From Treponema sp. (GTDB lineage: Bacteria; Spirochaetota; Spirochaetia; Treponematales; Breznakiellaceae), in contig JAIROB010000004.1 in assembly GCA_031257695.1 (NCBI GenBank), positions 1 to 6,176 on the forward strand: a stretch of DNA of 6,176 bases. The letters are read 5' to 3'. The notes beneath the pieces are model-generated. The model was not told where the DNA came from and made no database searches. It saw only the letters and a list, made by a program, of their open reading frames with translations. The position numbers and the translations under genes were made by a program. This document shows, one piece after another, positions 1 to 6,030 of the stretch (position 1 is the first letter of the stretch; every line of letters begins with the position of its first letter).

Positions 1-36
1 TAACTGAGGCAACATCATTGCTATCCGATCTTCCAT
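1..36 (-). CDS. Start of a gene running off the left edge (possibly a transposase)
   Basis: A minus-strand ATG at 36-34 opens 12 codons, read as MEDRIAMMLPQL, that continue past the left edge. An AGGGG ribosome binding site lies on the minus strand at 47-51, about 10 nt before the ATG, and a promoter candidate lies further upstream. So a start, an RBS and a promoter are all in order. The N-terminal pattern of a short acidic start followed by LPQL recalls some insertion-sequence transposases of the ISAzo13 type, but 12 residues are too few to assign a family. The AT-rich DNA here contrasts with the GC-rich truncated gene that begins at about 110 on the other strand. This would suit the end of an inserted element, which is inference. 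Confidence 0.4.
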   Translation of the reverse strand, partial: MEDRIAMMLPQL

Positions 37-69
37 AATATTTTTACCCCTATTTCCGTGGTAGAAATA

Positions 70-97
70 TTATTACGCATTTCCTCTAAATAGTCAA
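70..97 (-). promoter_or_regulatory. Candidate promoter for the left-edge minus-strand gene
   Basis: On the minus strand a -35 box TTGACT (92-97) is followed after 16 nt by a -10 box TAATAA (70-75). An alternative -10 box TAATAT (67-72) would give a 19-nt spacer. Transcription would start at about 60-64 and give a leader of some 25 nt carrying the AGGGG at 47-51 before the ATG at 36. The order and spacing are coherent, but the region is AT-rich, so chance matches are easy. Confidence 0.4.
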
Positions 98-118
98 GTT
101 ATTTGTTGACGCTTCCTT

Positions 119-1523
119 ATGGGCTTCAGCGCGGGGGCCGGTTTCTCAAGCCTTTCCACCGGAGCGGGGAACGCCTTCGCCCTGTACCGGGGCGGCGCGG
201 GCCCCTTCTTCCGGTGGCGGCCCTCTGACCGCTGGACCTTCCGCGCTGAGATCCGGGCCGGGGTCTACCAGTACCGGTGGGGGGACTACAGCAACACCCG
301 GCTCTTTGCGGGGGGCGGCCTCCGGGCGGAGTTCCACCTCCTGCCCTCCCTCTCCCTCTGCGCCGGAGGGGAGTATGCCCTCCACGCCTTTTCGGACAGC
401 CCCCTCGGCGCCTTCGTCATAACGGCGGGCATACGGCTGAACCTGTCGGAGATCATGGGGGGAGCGGCGCGGGTCCGGGGCGAAATGACGGAGCAGCAGC
501 GGATATTCCCGGTTTCCTACGCATGGTACCGGGACCATCCCGCGGCCACGGCGCTGATTGTCAATGAGGAGCCGAACACCGTTACCGGCGTGAGTCTTTC
601 GCTTTTTATGGACCGCTACATGGGGCGGCCCGAACTGTTTGCCGTGATACCCCGCCTGGCGCCGGGGGAAAGCGCGGCGGTCCCGGTTACGGCCCTGTTC
701 AACGAGGCCATGCTTTCCCTGACGGAGAACGTCAACGCCAACGGCCAGGCGCTGATCAGTTACCGGAGCCTGGGGGCCCGGAAAGAAACGGGCTTTCCGG
801 TTCAGATGCCGGTGTATCACCGGAACGCCCTGAGCTGGGACGACGACCGGCGGGCCGCATCCTTTGTGTCGGCCCGGGACCCCGCTGCCCGGCTCTTTGC
901 CCGGTATGTGGCTTCCATAGCCGACGGCCTGCCGGGAAACGGTCTGCCCCGGAATGTGCGCTACGCCGCGGCCCTTTTTGAGGCCCTTGCCGTTTACGGC
1001 ATGAACTACGTGATTGACAGCGCCTCCTCCTTTGTGGAGCTTTCGGAAAACGCCTCGGCGGTGGACAGCCTGAACTATCCCTACCAGACCCTGTACTACC
1101 GGGGCGGGGATTGCGACGACCTGTCAATTCTGTATTGCGCCATGCTTGAGGCGCTGGGGGTGGACACGGCGTTTGTCACCATACCGGGGCATATCTACGC
1201 CGCGTTCGACCCCGGCATCGGGGAAAGCGCCGCGTTCTTTGCCGCCCGGCAGGAGGATGTGATAGCGCAGGACGGGCGCCTGTGGATACCCGTGGAAATT
1301 ACCGTCCCCGGCGAGGGGTTTTTCACCGCATGGCGGCTGGGGACGCGGGAATGGAGCGGCAGCGCGCCCGGACGGGGAAGGACGGCGGCTCTACCCCATG
1401 CGGGAATCCTGGGCGATATACCCGCCGGTCACGGTGCCGGAGGCCGGAGATACCCTGCCCGATATGCCGGATGAAGGGGCGATTGCGCGGCGACTGACTG
1501 AGGCGTTACAGCGGCGTTTTTGA
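119..1523 (+). pseudogene. Beta-barrel/transglutaminase-like protein, 5'-truncated and frameshifted
   Basis: The uninterrupted reading frame from the ATG at 119 has 451 codons. Residues 1-110 have the aromatic, Gly-rich alternating pattern of outer-membrane beta-barrel strands. Residues about 125-235 look like a beta-sandwich. Residues about 240-400 form a transglutaminase-like cysteine-protease-fold domain with Cys332 in GGDCDDLS, His358 in PGHIYAAFD and a possible third catalytic residue Glu393 in WIPVEIT. No signal peptide or ribosome binding site precedes the ATG, and an in-frame TGA lies at 107-109, so the 5' part of the gene, with export signal and early strands, seems lost. After about 1370 the frame turns into low-complexity Gly/Arg/Ala sequence. 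The next frame reads sensibly (YPMRESWAIYPPV) from 1392 to a TGA at 1521-1523. One extra base at about 1364-1371 explains this. Repaired, the protein would have 467 residues. The function is unknown; a role in surface or periplasmic peptide processing is inference. Confidence 0.72.
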
Positions 1524-1563
1524 ACCGCTGGCACGAAGGGGAGGAAGTTAAAAGTGAGGACTT

Positions 1564-1704
1564 ATGAATAAAAAGATGACGCTGCCTGTCGAGGCTTTCC
1601 CAAAACTTCAGTTTTTGGAAAAGCTCAGGCATTACATTTGTCACCCTTTTTATAGAAAAAACTTTACTTACAAAAAAATCTGCCGCTATATTATAGGGCA
1701 GTAA
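1564..1704 (+). CDS. Short 46-residue ORF, possible gene-start remnant
   Basis: An ATG at 1564 follows GTGAGGA (1554-1560) and opens 46 codons ending in TAA at 1702-1704. It lies 40 nt after the stop of the transglutaminase-like gene, as a second gene of an operon would. The first residues, MNKKMTLPVEA, look like a normal start of an exported protein. The frame then runs through the palindrome at 1591-1626, which codes for FPKLQFLEKL, and into AT-rich sequence giving a basic, aromatic tail. I read it as a gene start interrupted by a palindromic repeat, or as a chance ORF. A real small basic protein is possible but nothing supports a function. Confidence 0.25.
   Translation: MNKKMTLPVEAFPKLQFLEKLRHYICHPFYRKNFTYKKICRYIIGQ
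1591..1626. repeat. 16-bp-arm palindrome with TTCA loop
   Basis: The arms 1591-1606 (gaggctttcccaaaac) and 1611-1626 (gtttttggaaaagctc) pair at 13 of 16 positions around the 4-nt loop TTCA. No T-run follows directly, so it is not a classic intrinsic terminator, though it lies after the transglutaminase-like gene. Its form resembles a short dispersed palindromic repeat. Whether copies exist elsewhere in the genome cannot be seen here. Confidence 0.55.
1663..1692 (+). promoter_or_regulatory. Candidate promoter of the TPR gene
   Basis: TTTACT (1663-1668) and TATATT (1687-1692) are 18 nt apart in an AT-rich stretch upstream of the TPR gene. The implied leader is about 105 nt. It contains a perfect 10-bp palindrome, ATGGCGCCAT, at 1721-1730 and a GC hairpin at about 1748-1763. 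The match to a sigma-70 promoter is moderate. Confidence 0.3.
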
Positions 1705-1792
1705 ACCGAAAGAAAAACGGATGGCGCCATGCTGCCGCTATGGACAACGCCCCTGTGGGGGTGTGACAAACGCCGGCGGGCATAAAAACGCA

Positions 1793-1798
1793 GAGGAG
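1793..1798 (+). promoter_or_regulatory. Ribosome binding site that decides the TPR gene start
   Basis: GAGGAG at 1793-1798 is 8 nt before the ATG at 1807 and only 2 nt before the in-frame TTG at 1801. The spacing favours the ATG, although the TTG would add a Lys that better suits a signal peptide. Confidence 0.6.
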
Positions 1799-1806
1799 TT
1801 TTGAAG

Positions 1807-2643
1807 ATGCAGAATATATTCGCGCTGTTGACGGCCGCCGTTTTTTCGGGCGGTCAGGTGGATGCGGAGGAGCTTGCCGCGTCAAATGATTACCTTAAGC
1901 AGGGTCTTTCCGTTTACGACGACGAAGCCATAGACAAAGCCGTTGCGGACCACAGCCAGGCGATACGGCGCAATCCCAATGATGCCGCGGCCTATCACAG
2001 CCGGGGAGTTGCCTATACCAGGAAGGGGGACTACAGCCGGGCCATAGCGGACTTTACCCAGGCGATACGGCTCAAGCCGGATTATGCCCTGGCCTACAAC
2101 AACCGGGGCGTTGCCTACAACGAAAACTGGAACCACGATGAGGCCATAGCGGACCATACCCAGGCGATACGGCTCAGCCCCAACAATGCCGCGGCGTACT
2201 ACAACCGGGGCAATGCCTACACGGACAAGGGGGAGCCGGACAAGGCAATTGCGGACTACAGCCAGGCGATTCTGCTCAACCCCAACGACGCCGCGGCGTA
2301 CTACAACCGGGGCAATGCCTACGCGGAAAACCAGGAGTACCCCCGGGCCATAGCGGACTACGATCAGGTGATCCGGCTCAGTCCCGATTATGCCGTGGCC
2401 TACAACAACCGGGGCAATGCCTACGATGAAATCGGGGACCACGACCGGGCTATAGCGGATTACGACCAGGCGATCCGGCTCAGCCCCGATTATGCCGACG
2501 CGTACTTTAACCGGGGCCTTGTCTACGATAAAAAAGAGGATTACCGCGGCGCCAGGGCGGATTATGAAAAGACCCTGGAGATCGATGCCGACCACTTTTC
2601 TGCGCTGCACAACCTTGAAGTATTAGGGAAGGAAGGGCATTAA
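1807..2643 (+). CDS. TPR-repeat protein, probably exported
   Basis: This 278-residue protein consists almost wholly of tetratricopeptide repeats, which fold into helix pairs and bind other proteins. Residues 1-20 are a short hydrophobic segment ending near QVDA, a possible signal peptide, but without a strong basic start. A degenerate unit covers residues 26-59. Six good 34-residue units follow at 60-93, 94-127, 128-161, 162-195, 196-229 and 230-263, with the motif AYxNRGxAYxxxxxxxxAIADYxQAIRLxPDY. A short closing helix covers 264-278. The pattern AIADYxQAI and NRGxAY is that of TPR_1/TPR_2 families. There is no enzyme domain, so the protein is likely a scaffold or assembly factor; partners are unknown. 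It has its own promoter region, ends in a hairpin, and is convergent with the next gene, so it appears to be a single-gene unit. Confidence 0.9.
   Translation: MQNIFALLTAAVFSGGQVDAEELAASNDYLKQGLSVYDDEAIDKAVADHSQAIRRNPNDAAAYHSRGVAYTRKGDYSRAIADFTQAIRLKPDYALAYNNRGVAYNENWNHDEAIADHTQAIRLSPNNAAAYYNRGNAYTDKGEPDKAIADYSQAILLNPNDAAAYYNRGNAYAENQEYPRAIADYDQVIRLSPDYAVAYNNRGNAYDEIGDHDRAIADYDQAIRLSPDYADAYFNRGLVYDKKEDYRGARADYEKTLEIDADHFSALHNLEVLGKEGH
1882..2595 (+). repeat. Seven tandem 102-bp units encoding the TPRs
   Basis: The units start at 1882, 1984, 2086, 2188, 2290, 2392 and 2494. The first is degenerate. Units 3 and 4, counting from 1984, share an identical 33-bp run at their starts (2188-2220 and 2290-2322), and GCxATAGCGGAyTA and CAGGCGAThCGGCTCAG motifs recur in several units. 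Such DNA-level identity points to recent duplication or exchange between units. Confidence 0.85.
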
Positions 2644-2650
2644 AAAGGGC

Positions 2651-2678
2651 GTTGCGCCGGCCCGGAAACCGGCGCAAC
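2651..2678. terminator. Bidirectional intrinsic terminator between convergent genes
   Basis: Perfect 10-bp arms, GTTGCGCCGG (2651-2660) and CCGGCGCAAC (2669-2678), enclose an 8-nt loop. On the minus strand the hairpin is followed by GCCCTTTTT, a good terminator tail for the binding-protein remnant. On the plus strand it is followed by ACGGGTTTT, a weaker tail, 7 nt after the TPR stop codon. Confidence 0.8.
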
Positions 2679-2697
2679 ACGGGTTTTACGAGCCGGA

Positions 2698-3315
2698 TTA
2701 CCAGGTAATTCCCTTAAACTCCGGGGCAAAGAGGGCGTCCCCGGGGTTTGTGTCGATAGTTCCCTGGCGGACCAGGGCCTGGGCGTAACCCTTCAACTGA
2801 TCCGTGGCAAGCCGGGTGGTAAAGCCCAGTTTGGGGTTGCTGTTGATGATGGCCTGGCGGTCCACGGTCACGTACTTGGCGGCAATGTCCACGATATCGC
2901 TGGCCACGGGGTTGGCCAGGATAAGCTGGTCCGCCTCGGCTATGGCTTCGATAAAGACTTTGGCGTCCCCCAGGCGGGTGGCGATAAAGTCCTTGTTGGC
3001 ATTGATGGTCCGGCAGGGCGGGTTTTCCCCGGCCAGGTTGGGATCGATGTTTCCGTCGCCGTCGGAACTGCCGTCAAAGAGGGTTTTGTACCGGGGCTGA
3101 CCCTGGGCGTCTTTTGACAGGAGGGCCAGGGCCACAAAGGGCTCTTCCAGGATCGCCCCCTTGACCTGCCCCGCGTCCAGGGCGGCGATGGCCGCGCCGG
3201 GAGCCAGGGTTACCAGTTCAAAATCGGCGTTGTGCCGGTTTTGCAGGGCATCCCGGATGAGGATCACCGCGCAGCAGGTGGTAGAAAGCCCGGCGATTTG
3301 CTGGCCCCGGGGATC
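2698..3315 (-). pseudogene. ABC-transporter substrate-binding protein, N-terminal part missing
   Basis: The 205 codons from 3315 down to the TAA at 2698-2700 read as the second part of a periplasmic binding protein of the NitT/TauT (SsuA/THI5-like) type. They begin at DPRGQQIAGLSTTC, the segment equivalent to LxGKxIAxxxxGS. Then comes VTLAPGAAIAALDAGQVKGAILEEPFVA, in which an AAL-DAG-EPF core is typical of the family. The C-terminus ends naturally at FAPEFKGITW. Family members have about 310-340 residues, so roughly 110-130 N-terminal residues are lost, including the signal peptide and first ligand-binding segment. The frame does run upstream to an ATG at 3393, but those 26 residues are translated promoter sequence and that ATG lies upstream of the promoter. 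No permease or ATPase genes are next to it. I infer a non-functional deletion remnant. Confidence 0.75.
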
Positions 3316-3318
3316 TTG

Positions 3319-3346
3319 TATAGTATAACTATAGTATTTATAGTAT
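3319..3346. repeat. Three TATAGTAT repeats with an internal palindrome
   Basis: TATAGTAT occurs at 3319-3326, 3330-3337 and 3339-3346, and ACTATAGT (3328-3335) is a perfect 8-bp palindrome. The cluster overlaps the -10 box and initial transcribed region of the minus-strand promoter. It could be an operator, but AT-rich sequence of low complexity makes repeats likely by chance. Confidence 0.45.
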
Positions 3347-3369
3347 AGTAAACTTATGGGTATTGTCAA
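3342..3369 (-). promoter_or_regulatory. Near-consensus promoter in front of the binding-protein remnant
   Basis: On the minus strand TTGACA (3364-3369) is a perfect -35 box. The -10 box TATACT (3342-3347) follows after 16 nt. Transcription would start at about 3332-3336, only about 20 nt before the first recognisable codons of the binding protein at 3315. There is no room for an RBS, start codon and signal peptide, so a deletion between promoter and gene body is likely. Confidence 0.6.
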
Positions 3370-3393
3370 ATCGATTCCTGCGCTTTCCGGCAA

Positions 3394-3529
3394 TTTTACT
3401 TTTATAAGGCTGGATCTGCCCCTCTGCGGGGTTTTAGGGGCTGCAAGCCCCTAGGAGAGGGGGTAGGGCGCAACGAAGTGCGCCCGTGGGGGAGACTTCC
3501 CCCCTTCCCCCGCCTTATATAAAGTAAAA
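3394..3529. mobile_element. MITE-like element: inverted repeats around four hairpins
   Basis: The ends are inverted repeats: TTTTACTTTTATAAGGC (3394-3410) and, at 3512-3529, the complement of TTTTACTTTATATAAGGC, differing by a one-base indel. Between them are four hairpins: CCCC/GGGG (3419-3431), TAGGGGCT-GCA-AGCCCCTA (3435-3453), GGGCGCA-ACGAAG-TGCGCCC (3466-3485) and GGGGGA-GACT-TCCCCC (3488-3503). There is no coding potential. It sits between divergent transcription units, where a terminator would not be expected, which favours a non-autonomous mobile or dispersed repeat. No clear target-site duplication is visible at the ends. Confidence 0.55.
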
Positions 3530-3553
3530 CCGCTGAAATTAGCGGCGCACGGC

Positions 3554-3582
3554 TTGTCAAAAGCCGGAGGATTTGCTATAGT
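3554..3582 (+). promoter_or_regulatory. Promoter of the rpmF-acpP-rnc cluster
   Basis: TTGTCA (3554-3559) and TATAGT (3577-3582) are 17 nt apart, each one mismatch from the sigma-70 consensus. The implied leader before rpmF is about 28 nt. The -35 box lies inside a small hairpin, CGGCTT-gtcaa-AAGCCG (3550-3566), and a second one, CCGCT-gaaatt-AGCGG, lies just upstream at 3530-3545. These might affect regulator binding, but that is inference. Confidence 0.65.
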
Positions 3583-3616
3583 CGAGGCAAGTATTGTTTT
3601 AAGCGAGGTTCTTACT

Positions 3617-3805
3617 ATGGCTGTGCCCAGATCGAAAACGTCAAAAGCCCGGACAAGCCGCCGGCAAACCATTAACATGAAGCTGAACGCTCCCGCCCTG
3701 GTGGAGTGCAACACCTGCGGCAACCGGGTTTTGCGCCACCGGGTGTGCCCTAAATGCGGGTTCTACCGGGGGAAACAGAGGATTAACCCAGAGTCAAAGG
3801 TGTGA
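3617..3805 (+). CDS. rpmF: 50S ribosomal protein L32
   Basis: This 62-residue basic protein begins MAVPRSKTSKARTSRR, the hallmark start of bacterial L32. It has the zinc-ribbon cysteines CxxC-x9-CxxC at residues 31, 34, 44 and 47, in CNTCG and CPKCG. L32 binds near the peptidyl transferase centre of the large ribosomal subunit. The ATG at 3617 follows GAGG (3605-3608) by 8 nt. The frame is open further upstream, but the homologous start and RBS decide for 3617, which lies after the promoter. Four-cysteine L32 is the zinc-binding form. It is followed after 72 nt by acpP, the usual order in bacteria, although the fatty-acid genes often found between them (plsX, fabH, fabD, fabG) are absent here. 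Confidence 0.96.
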   Translation: MAVPRSKTSKARTSRRQTINMKLNAPALVECNTCGNRVLRHRVCPKCGFYRGKQRINPESKV

Positions 3806-3877
3806 CACGGGCTTCCAGGTTCTGGAGGGCGCGTGTGAACAGGCATACAACGATCAACTTTTGGAGGAAAATAAAGC

Positions 3878-4111
3878 ATGGATGAATTGTTCGAGAAAAT
3901 GAAGAAACTAATAGCCGATAAACTGGAAATTGACGAGTCAAAGATCACCCTGGATGCGTCATTCCGTCAGGATCTGGGAGCGGATAGCCTGGACACCTAC
4001 GAATTGGTTTATGCTATTGAAGAAGAGATGGGTATTTCCATCCCCGATGAAAAGGCCAACGAATTCGAAAAAGTTCAGGATGCCTACGACTTCATCAAAT
4101 CCCAAAAATAA
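3878..4111 (+). CDS. acpP: Acyl carrier protein
   Basis: A 77-residue, strongly acidic protein of the standard ACP size. Ser37 in the GADSLDTYEL motif is the site of 4'-phosphopantetheine attachment. Helix 2, after the DSL motif, carries the acidic recognition surface (ELVYAIEEEMGI). The protein carries growing acyl chains in cytoplasmic type II fatty-acid synthesis. GGAGG at 3863-3867 is a strong RBS, 10 nt before the ATG. The gene follows rpmF and overlaps the rnc start, so the two are probably co-transcribed and perhaps translationally coupled. Confidence 0.97.
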   Translation: MDELFEKMKKLIADKLEIDESKITLDASFRQDLGADSLDTYELVYAIEEEMGISIPDEKANEFEKVQDAYDFIKSQK

Positions 4112-4838
4112 GGCGGCGCTGAGCCCCGAAAGAAAGAAAGAATTGGCGGCGTTTTCCAAGACCGCCGGTGTCAGGTTCAGACGCGTAGAGCTTCTGAACC
4201 TTTCTTTTGTGCACCGCTCGGCGACTAACGAATCGGGGCAGCGGCAAAACAACGAGCGGCTCGAATTCCTGGGGGACTCTATCCTGGGGGCGGTTGCGTC
4301 AACCCTGTTGTACAAGGATCTGGCCGACCGTCCCGAGGGGGACCTGGCAAAAATTAAATCCGTGGTGGTTTCCGAGGAGGTGCTTTCCGGCATAGCCCGG
4401 GAGCTGCAGATCGACAAGCTGCTGATTCTGGGCAGGGGGGAGGAGCTTTCCGGGGGCAGGGCTAAAAACACCATCCTGGCGGATGCCCTGGAAGCTTTGA
4501 TCGGGGCTATCTACCTGGATTCGGGCTATAAGGCGGCCCACAACTTTGTAAGCGCCCACATCGGCGTGGAAATCGAGCGGGTTTTGGACAACCGCCACTA
4601 TCGCGACTATAAATCCCTGCTCCAGGTGCTTTCCCAGCGGCTCTACCGTAAAAACCCCGTTTACCGCATTTTAAAACGCAGCGGCCCGGATCACGAGCGT
4701 TTTTTCTGGACCGAAGTTGCGGTCAACGACAGGACGTTCGGACCGGGGATGGGGAAAAACAAGAAAACCGCCGAACAGGAAGCCGCGCGGATCGCCTACC
4801 AGGCGCTGGAGGATCAGGCGGCAGTGGATGGAGAATAG
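4080..4838 (+). CDS. rnc: Ribonuclease III
   Basis: A 252-residue double-strand-specific endoribonuclease that processes rRNA precursors and structured mRNAs. The N-terminal catalytic domain has the signature NNERLEFLGDSILG at residues 57-70. Catalytic metal-binding residues are Glu59, Glu62, Asp66, Asp135 and Glu138, the last two in ADALEALIGAIYLDSGY. A double-stranded-RNA-binding domain covers about 175-245, from DYKSLLQ through GPDHERFFW to GKNKKTAEQEAA. All key residues are present and the length is normal. The ATG at 4080 is chosen as the nearest in-frame ATG; it overlaps acpP by 32 nt and has only a weak RBS. CTG at 4119 or TTG at 4143 are possible later starts. The frame is open back to 3930, but that part merely translates acpP out of frame. 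The motifs resemble those of treponemal Rnc. Confidence 0.96.
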   Translation: MPTTSSNPKNKAALSPERKKELAAFSKTAGVRFRRVELLNLSFVHRSATNESGQRQNNERLEFLGDSILGAVASTLLYKDLADRPEGDLAKIKSVVVSEEVLSGIARELQIDKLLILGRGEELSGGRAKNTILADALEALIGAIYLDSGYKAAHNFVSAHIGVEIERVLDNRHYRDYKSLLQVLSQRLYRKNPVYRILKRSGPDHERFFWTEVAVNDRTFGPGMGKNKKTAEQEAARIAYQALEDQAAVDGE

Positions 4839-4866
4839 GCGCCCGCCGCCAAAAGTTTCCGGCCTT

Positions 4867-5952
4867 TTATAGATCCAGCTTCAAGTCCCCAGGCTTGATC
4901 CACCCGTTTTTCCGCAGGGGCAGGGCAATAAGGGGGGTCAGAAGGGCCGGCAGGATGAAGCATATCAGGGCCAGGCCTATCCAGTCGAAGCCGGTAATTC
5001 CCGGTTTAGCGCCGGAGGAAACATCGTTGACCCAGCCCGTGTACACGCCGATTTGCCCGACCAGGCCGCAGGTGCCCATGCCGGACGCGACCGCGGGGCC
5101 GTTCATCTGGAGCTTAAAGATGCAGGTCGCGATGGGGCCGGTTATGGCCGAAGCGACGGTGGGGGGTATCCAGATCCGGGGGTTCCGGACGATGTTCCCC
5201 ATCTGGAGCATGGAGGTGCCCAGGCCCTGGGCGAAAAGCCCGCCCCACCGGTTCTCTCCGAAGCTCATCACCGCGAAGCCCACCATCTGGGCGCAGCAAC
5301 CAGCGACCGCGGCGCCCCCGGCCAGCCCGGTAAGGCTCAGCGCGGCGCAGATGGCCGCGCTGCTGATGGGCAGGGTGAGGATCATCCCCACGATGACCGA
5401 GACCAGAATGCCCATAGAGAAGGGCTGGAGTTCCGTGGCCCACATGATGGTCCTTCCCACCGCGGTGGCGGCCGCTCCGATAGCCGGGGCGCAGGCCATG
5501 GCCACGAGCACCCCCACGGCTATGGTTACCGCCGGGGTGACGATGATGTCGATCTTTGTTTCCTTGGAAACAAGTTTGCCGAATTCCGCCGCCACTATGG
5601 CCACCACATAGACAGCCAGGGGTCCGCCGGCTCCGCCCAGGGCATTGGCGGCCCCCCCCACGGCGATGAGGGAGAAAAGCACCAGCATGGGGCACTTGAG
5701 GGCGACCCCGATGGCCACCGCCATGGACGGGCCGGTGACCGCTTTGGCGTAGTTGCCTATGGTTACCAGGATGTTGACCCCGATCTGCTCGCCCAGGGTT
5801 CCGATGATGGTCCCGATAAGGAGGGACGCAAAAAGCCCCTGGGCCATGGCGCCCAGGGCGTCAATGCCGTATCGTTTCGCAGAAAATACAATGTCCTTTT
5901 TTGCCAAAAACCCTTTGGACACCGAACCGCCTCCGCTTTTTTCCGTGCTCAT
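4867..5952 (-). CDS. PTS EIIC-like membrane transporter (PTS_EIIC_2 type)
   Basis: A 361-residue integral membrane protein, rich in Gly, Ala and Ile. Hydrophobic segments lie at about 32-54, 76-100, 110-130, 136-165, 178-205, 208-230, 262-279 and 324-347. Recognisable family segments are GGAGGPLAVYVVAIVAAEFG, PISSAAI, GLAGGAAVAGCCAQMVGFAV, GENRWGGLFAQGLGTSMLQ, NPRIWIPP and SGMGTCGLVG. These match the PTS_EIIC_2 family, annotated as PTS sugar transporter subunit IIC. The substrate is unknown, and no EIIA, EIIB or HPr-like genes are nearby, so whether it is phosphotransferase-linked is uncertain. AGGAG (5959-5963, minus strand) precedes the ATG by 6 nt. The gene converges with rnc, with a 28-nt gap and no convincing terminator. 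Both ends look complete. Confidence 0.87.
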   Translation of the reverse strand: MSTEKSGGGSVSKGFLAKKDIVFSAKRYGIDALGAMAQGLFASLLIGTIIGTLGEQIGVNILVTIGNYAKAVTGPSMAVAIGVALKCPMLVLFSLIAVGGAANALGGAGGPLAVYVVAIVAAEFGKLVSKETKIDIIVTPAVTIAVGVLVAMACAPAIGAAATAVGRTIMWATELQPFSMGILVSVIVGMILTLPISSAAICAALSLTGLAGGAAVAGCCAQMVGFAVMSFGENRWGGLFAQGLGTSMLQMGNIVRNPRIWIPPTVASAITGPIATCIFKLQMNGPAVASGMGTCGLVGQIGVYTGWVNDVSSGAKPGITGFDWIGLALICFILPALLTPLIALPLRKNGWIKPGDLKLDL

Positions 5953-6030
5953 GACGCGCTCCTATGGTAAAAATAATGTAAAAATCATAGAGCATTGGGA
6001 AAAAGAATACTAGCCGTATAGGGGGGCGGA

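Noticed and set aside
50..84. 19-codon minus-strand ORF within the left-edge leader
   Set aside because: It overlaps the promoter -10 region and ends inside the next gene start; no support as a gene.
1882..2595. CRISPR-like regular repeat
   Set aside because: The 102-bp period encodes a 34-residue TPR unit in frame, with no unique spacers.
1882..2610. Minus-strand open frame of 242 codons opposite the TPR gene
   Set aside because: Its repetitive Val/Gly/Ile sequence is the antisense image of the TPR units, which are clearly coding on the plus strand.
3356..3454. 32-codon plus-strand ORF starting MGIVKSIPAL
   Set aside because: No ribosome binding site; it runs through a minus-strand promoter and into the hairpin element.
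3930..4079. N-terminal extension of RNase III
   Set aside because: These 50 codons are acpP read in another frame, with no homology to RNase III; the ATG at 4080 gives a normal length.
4839..4866. Terminator between rnc and the convergent EIIC-like gene
   Set aside because: Only a 4-bp GCCG/CGGC stem before CTTTT is visible; too weak to call.
5053..5970. Long plus-strand open frame of 305 codons opposite the EIIC-like gene
   Set aside because: It is rich in Gly, His, Asp and Arg without any fold-like pattern and is exactly antiparallel to a well-supported membrane protein gene. Other frames here (4895-5611 plus, 5114-5695 minus) fail for the same reason.
5953..6030. Promoter of the EIIC-like gene
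   Set aside because: A TATGAT-like -10 is present on the minus strand, but no acceptable -35 box lies at the right distance.
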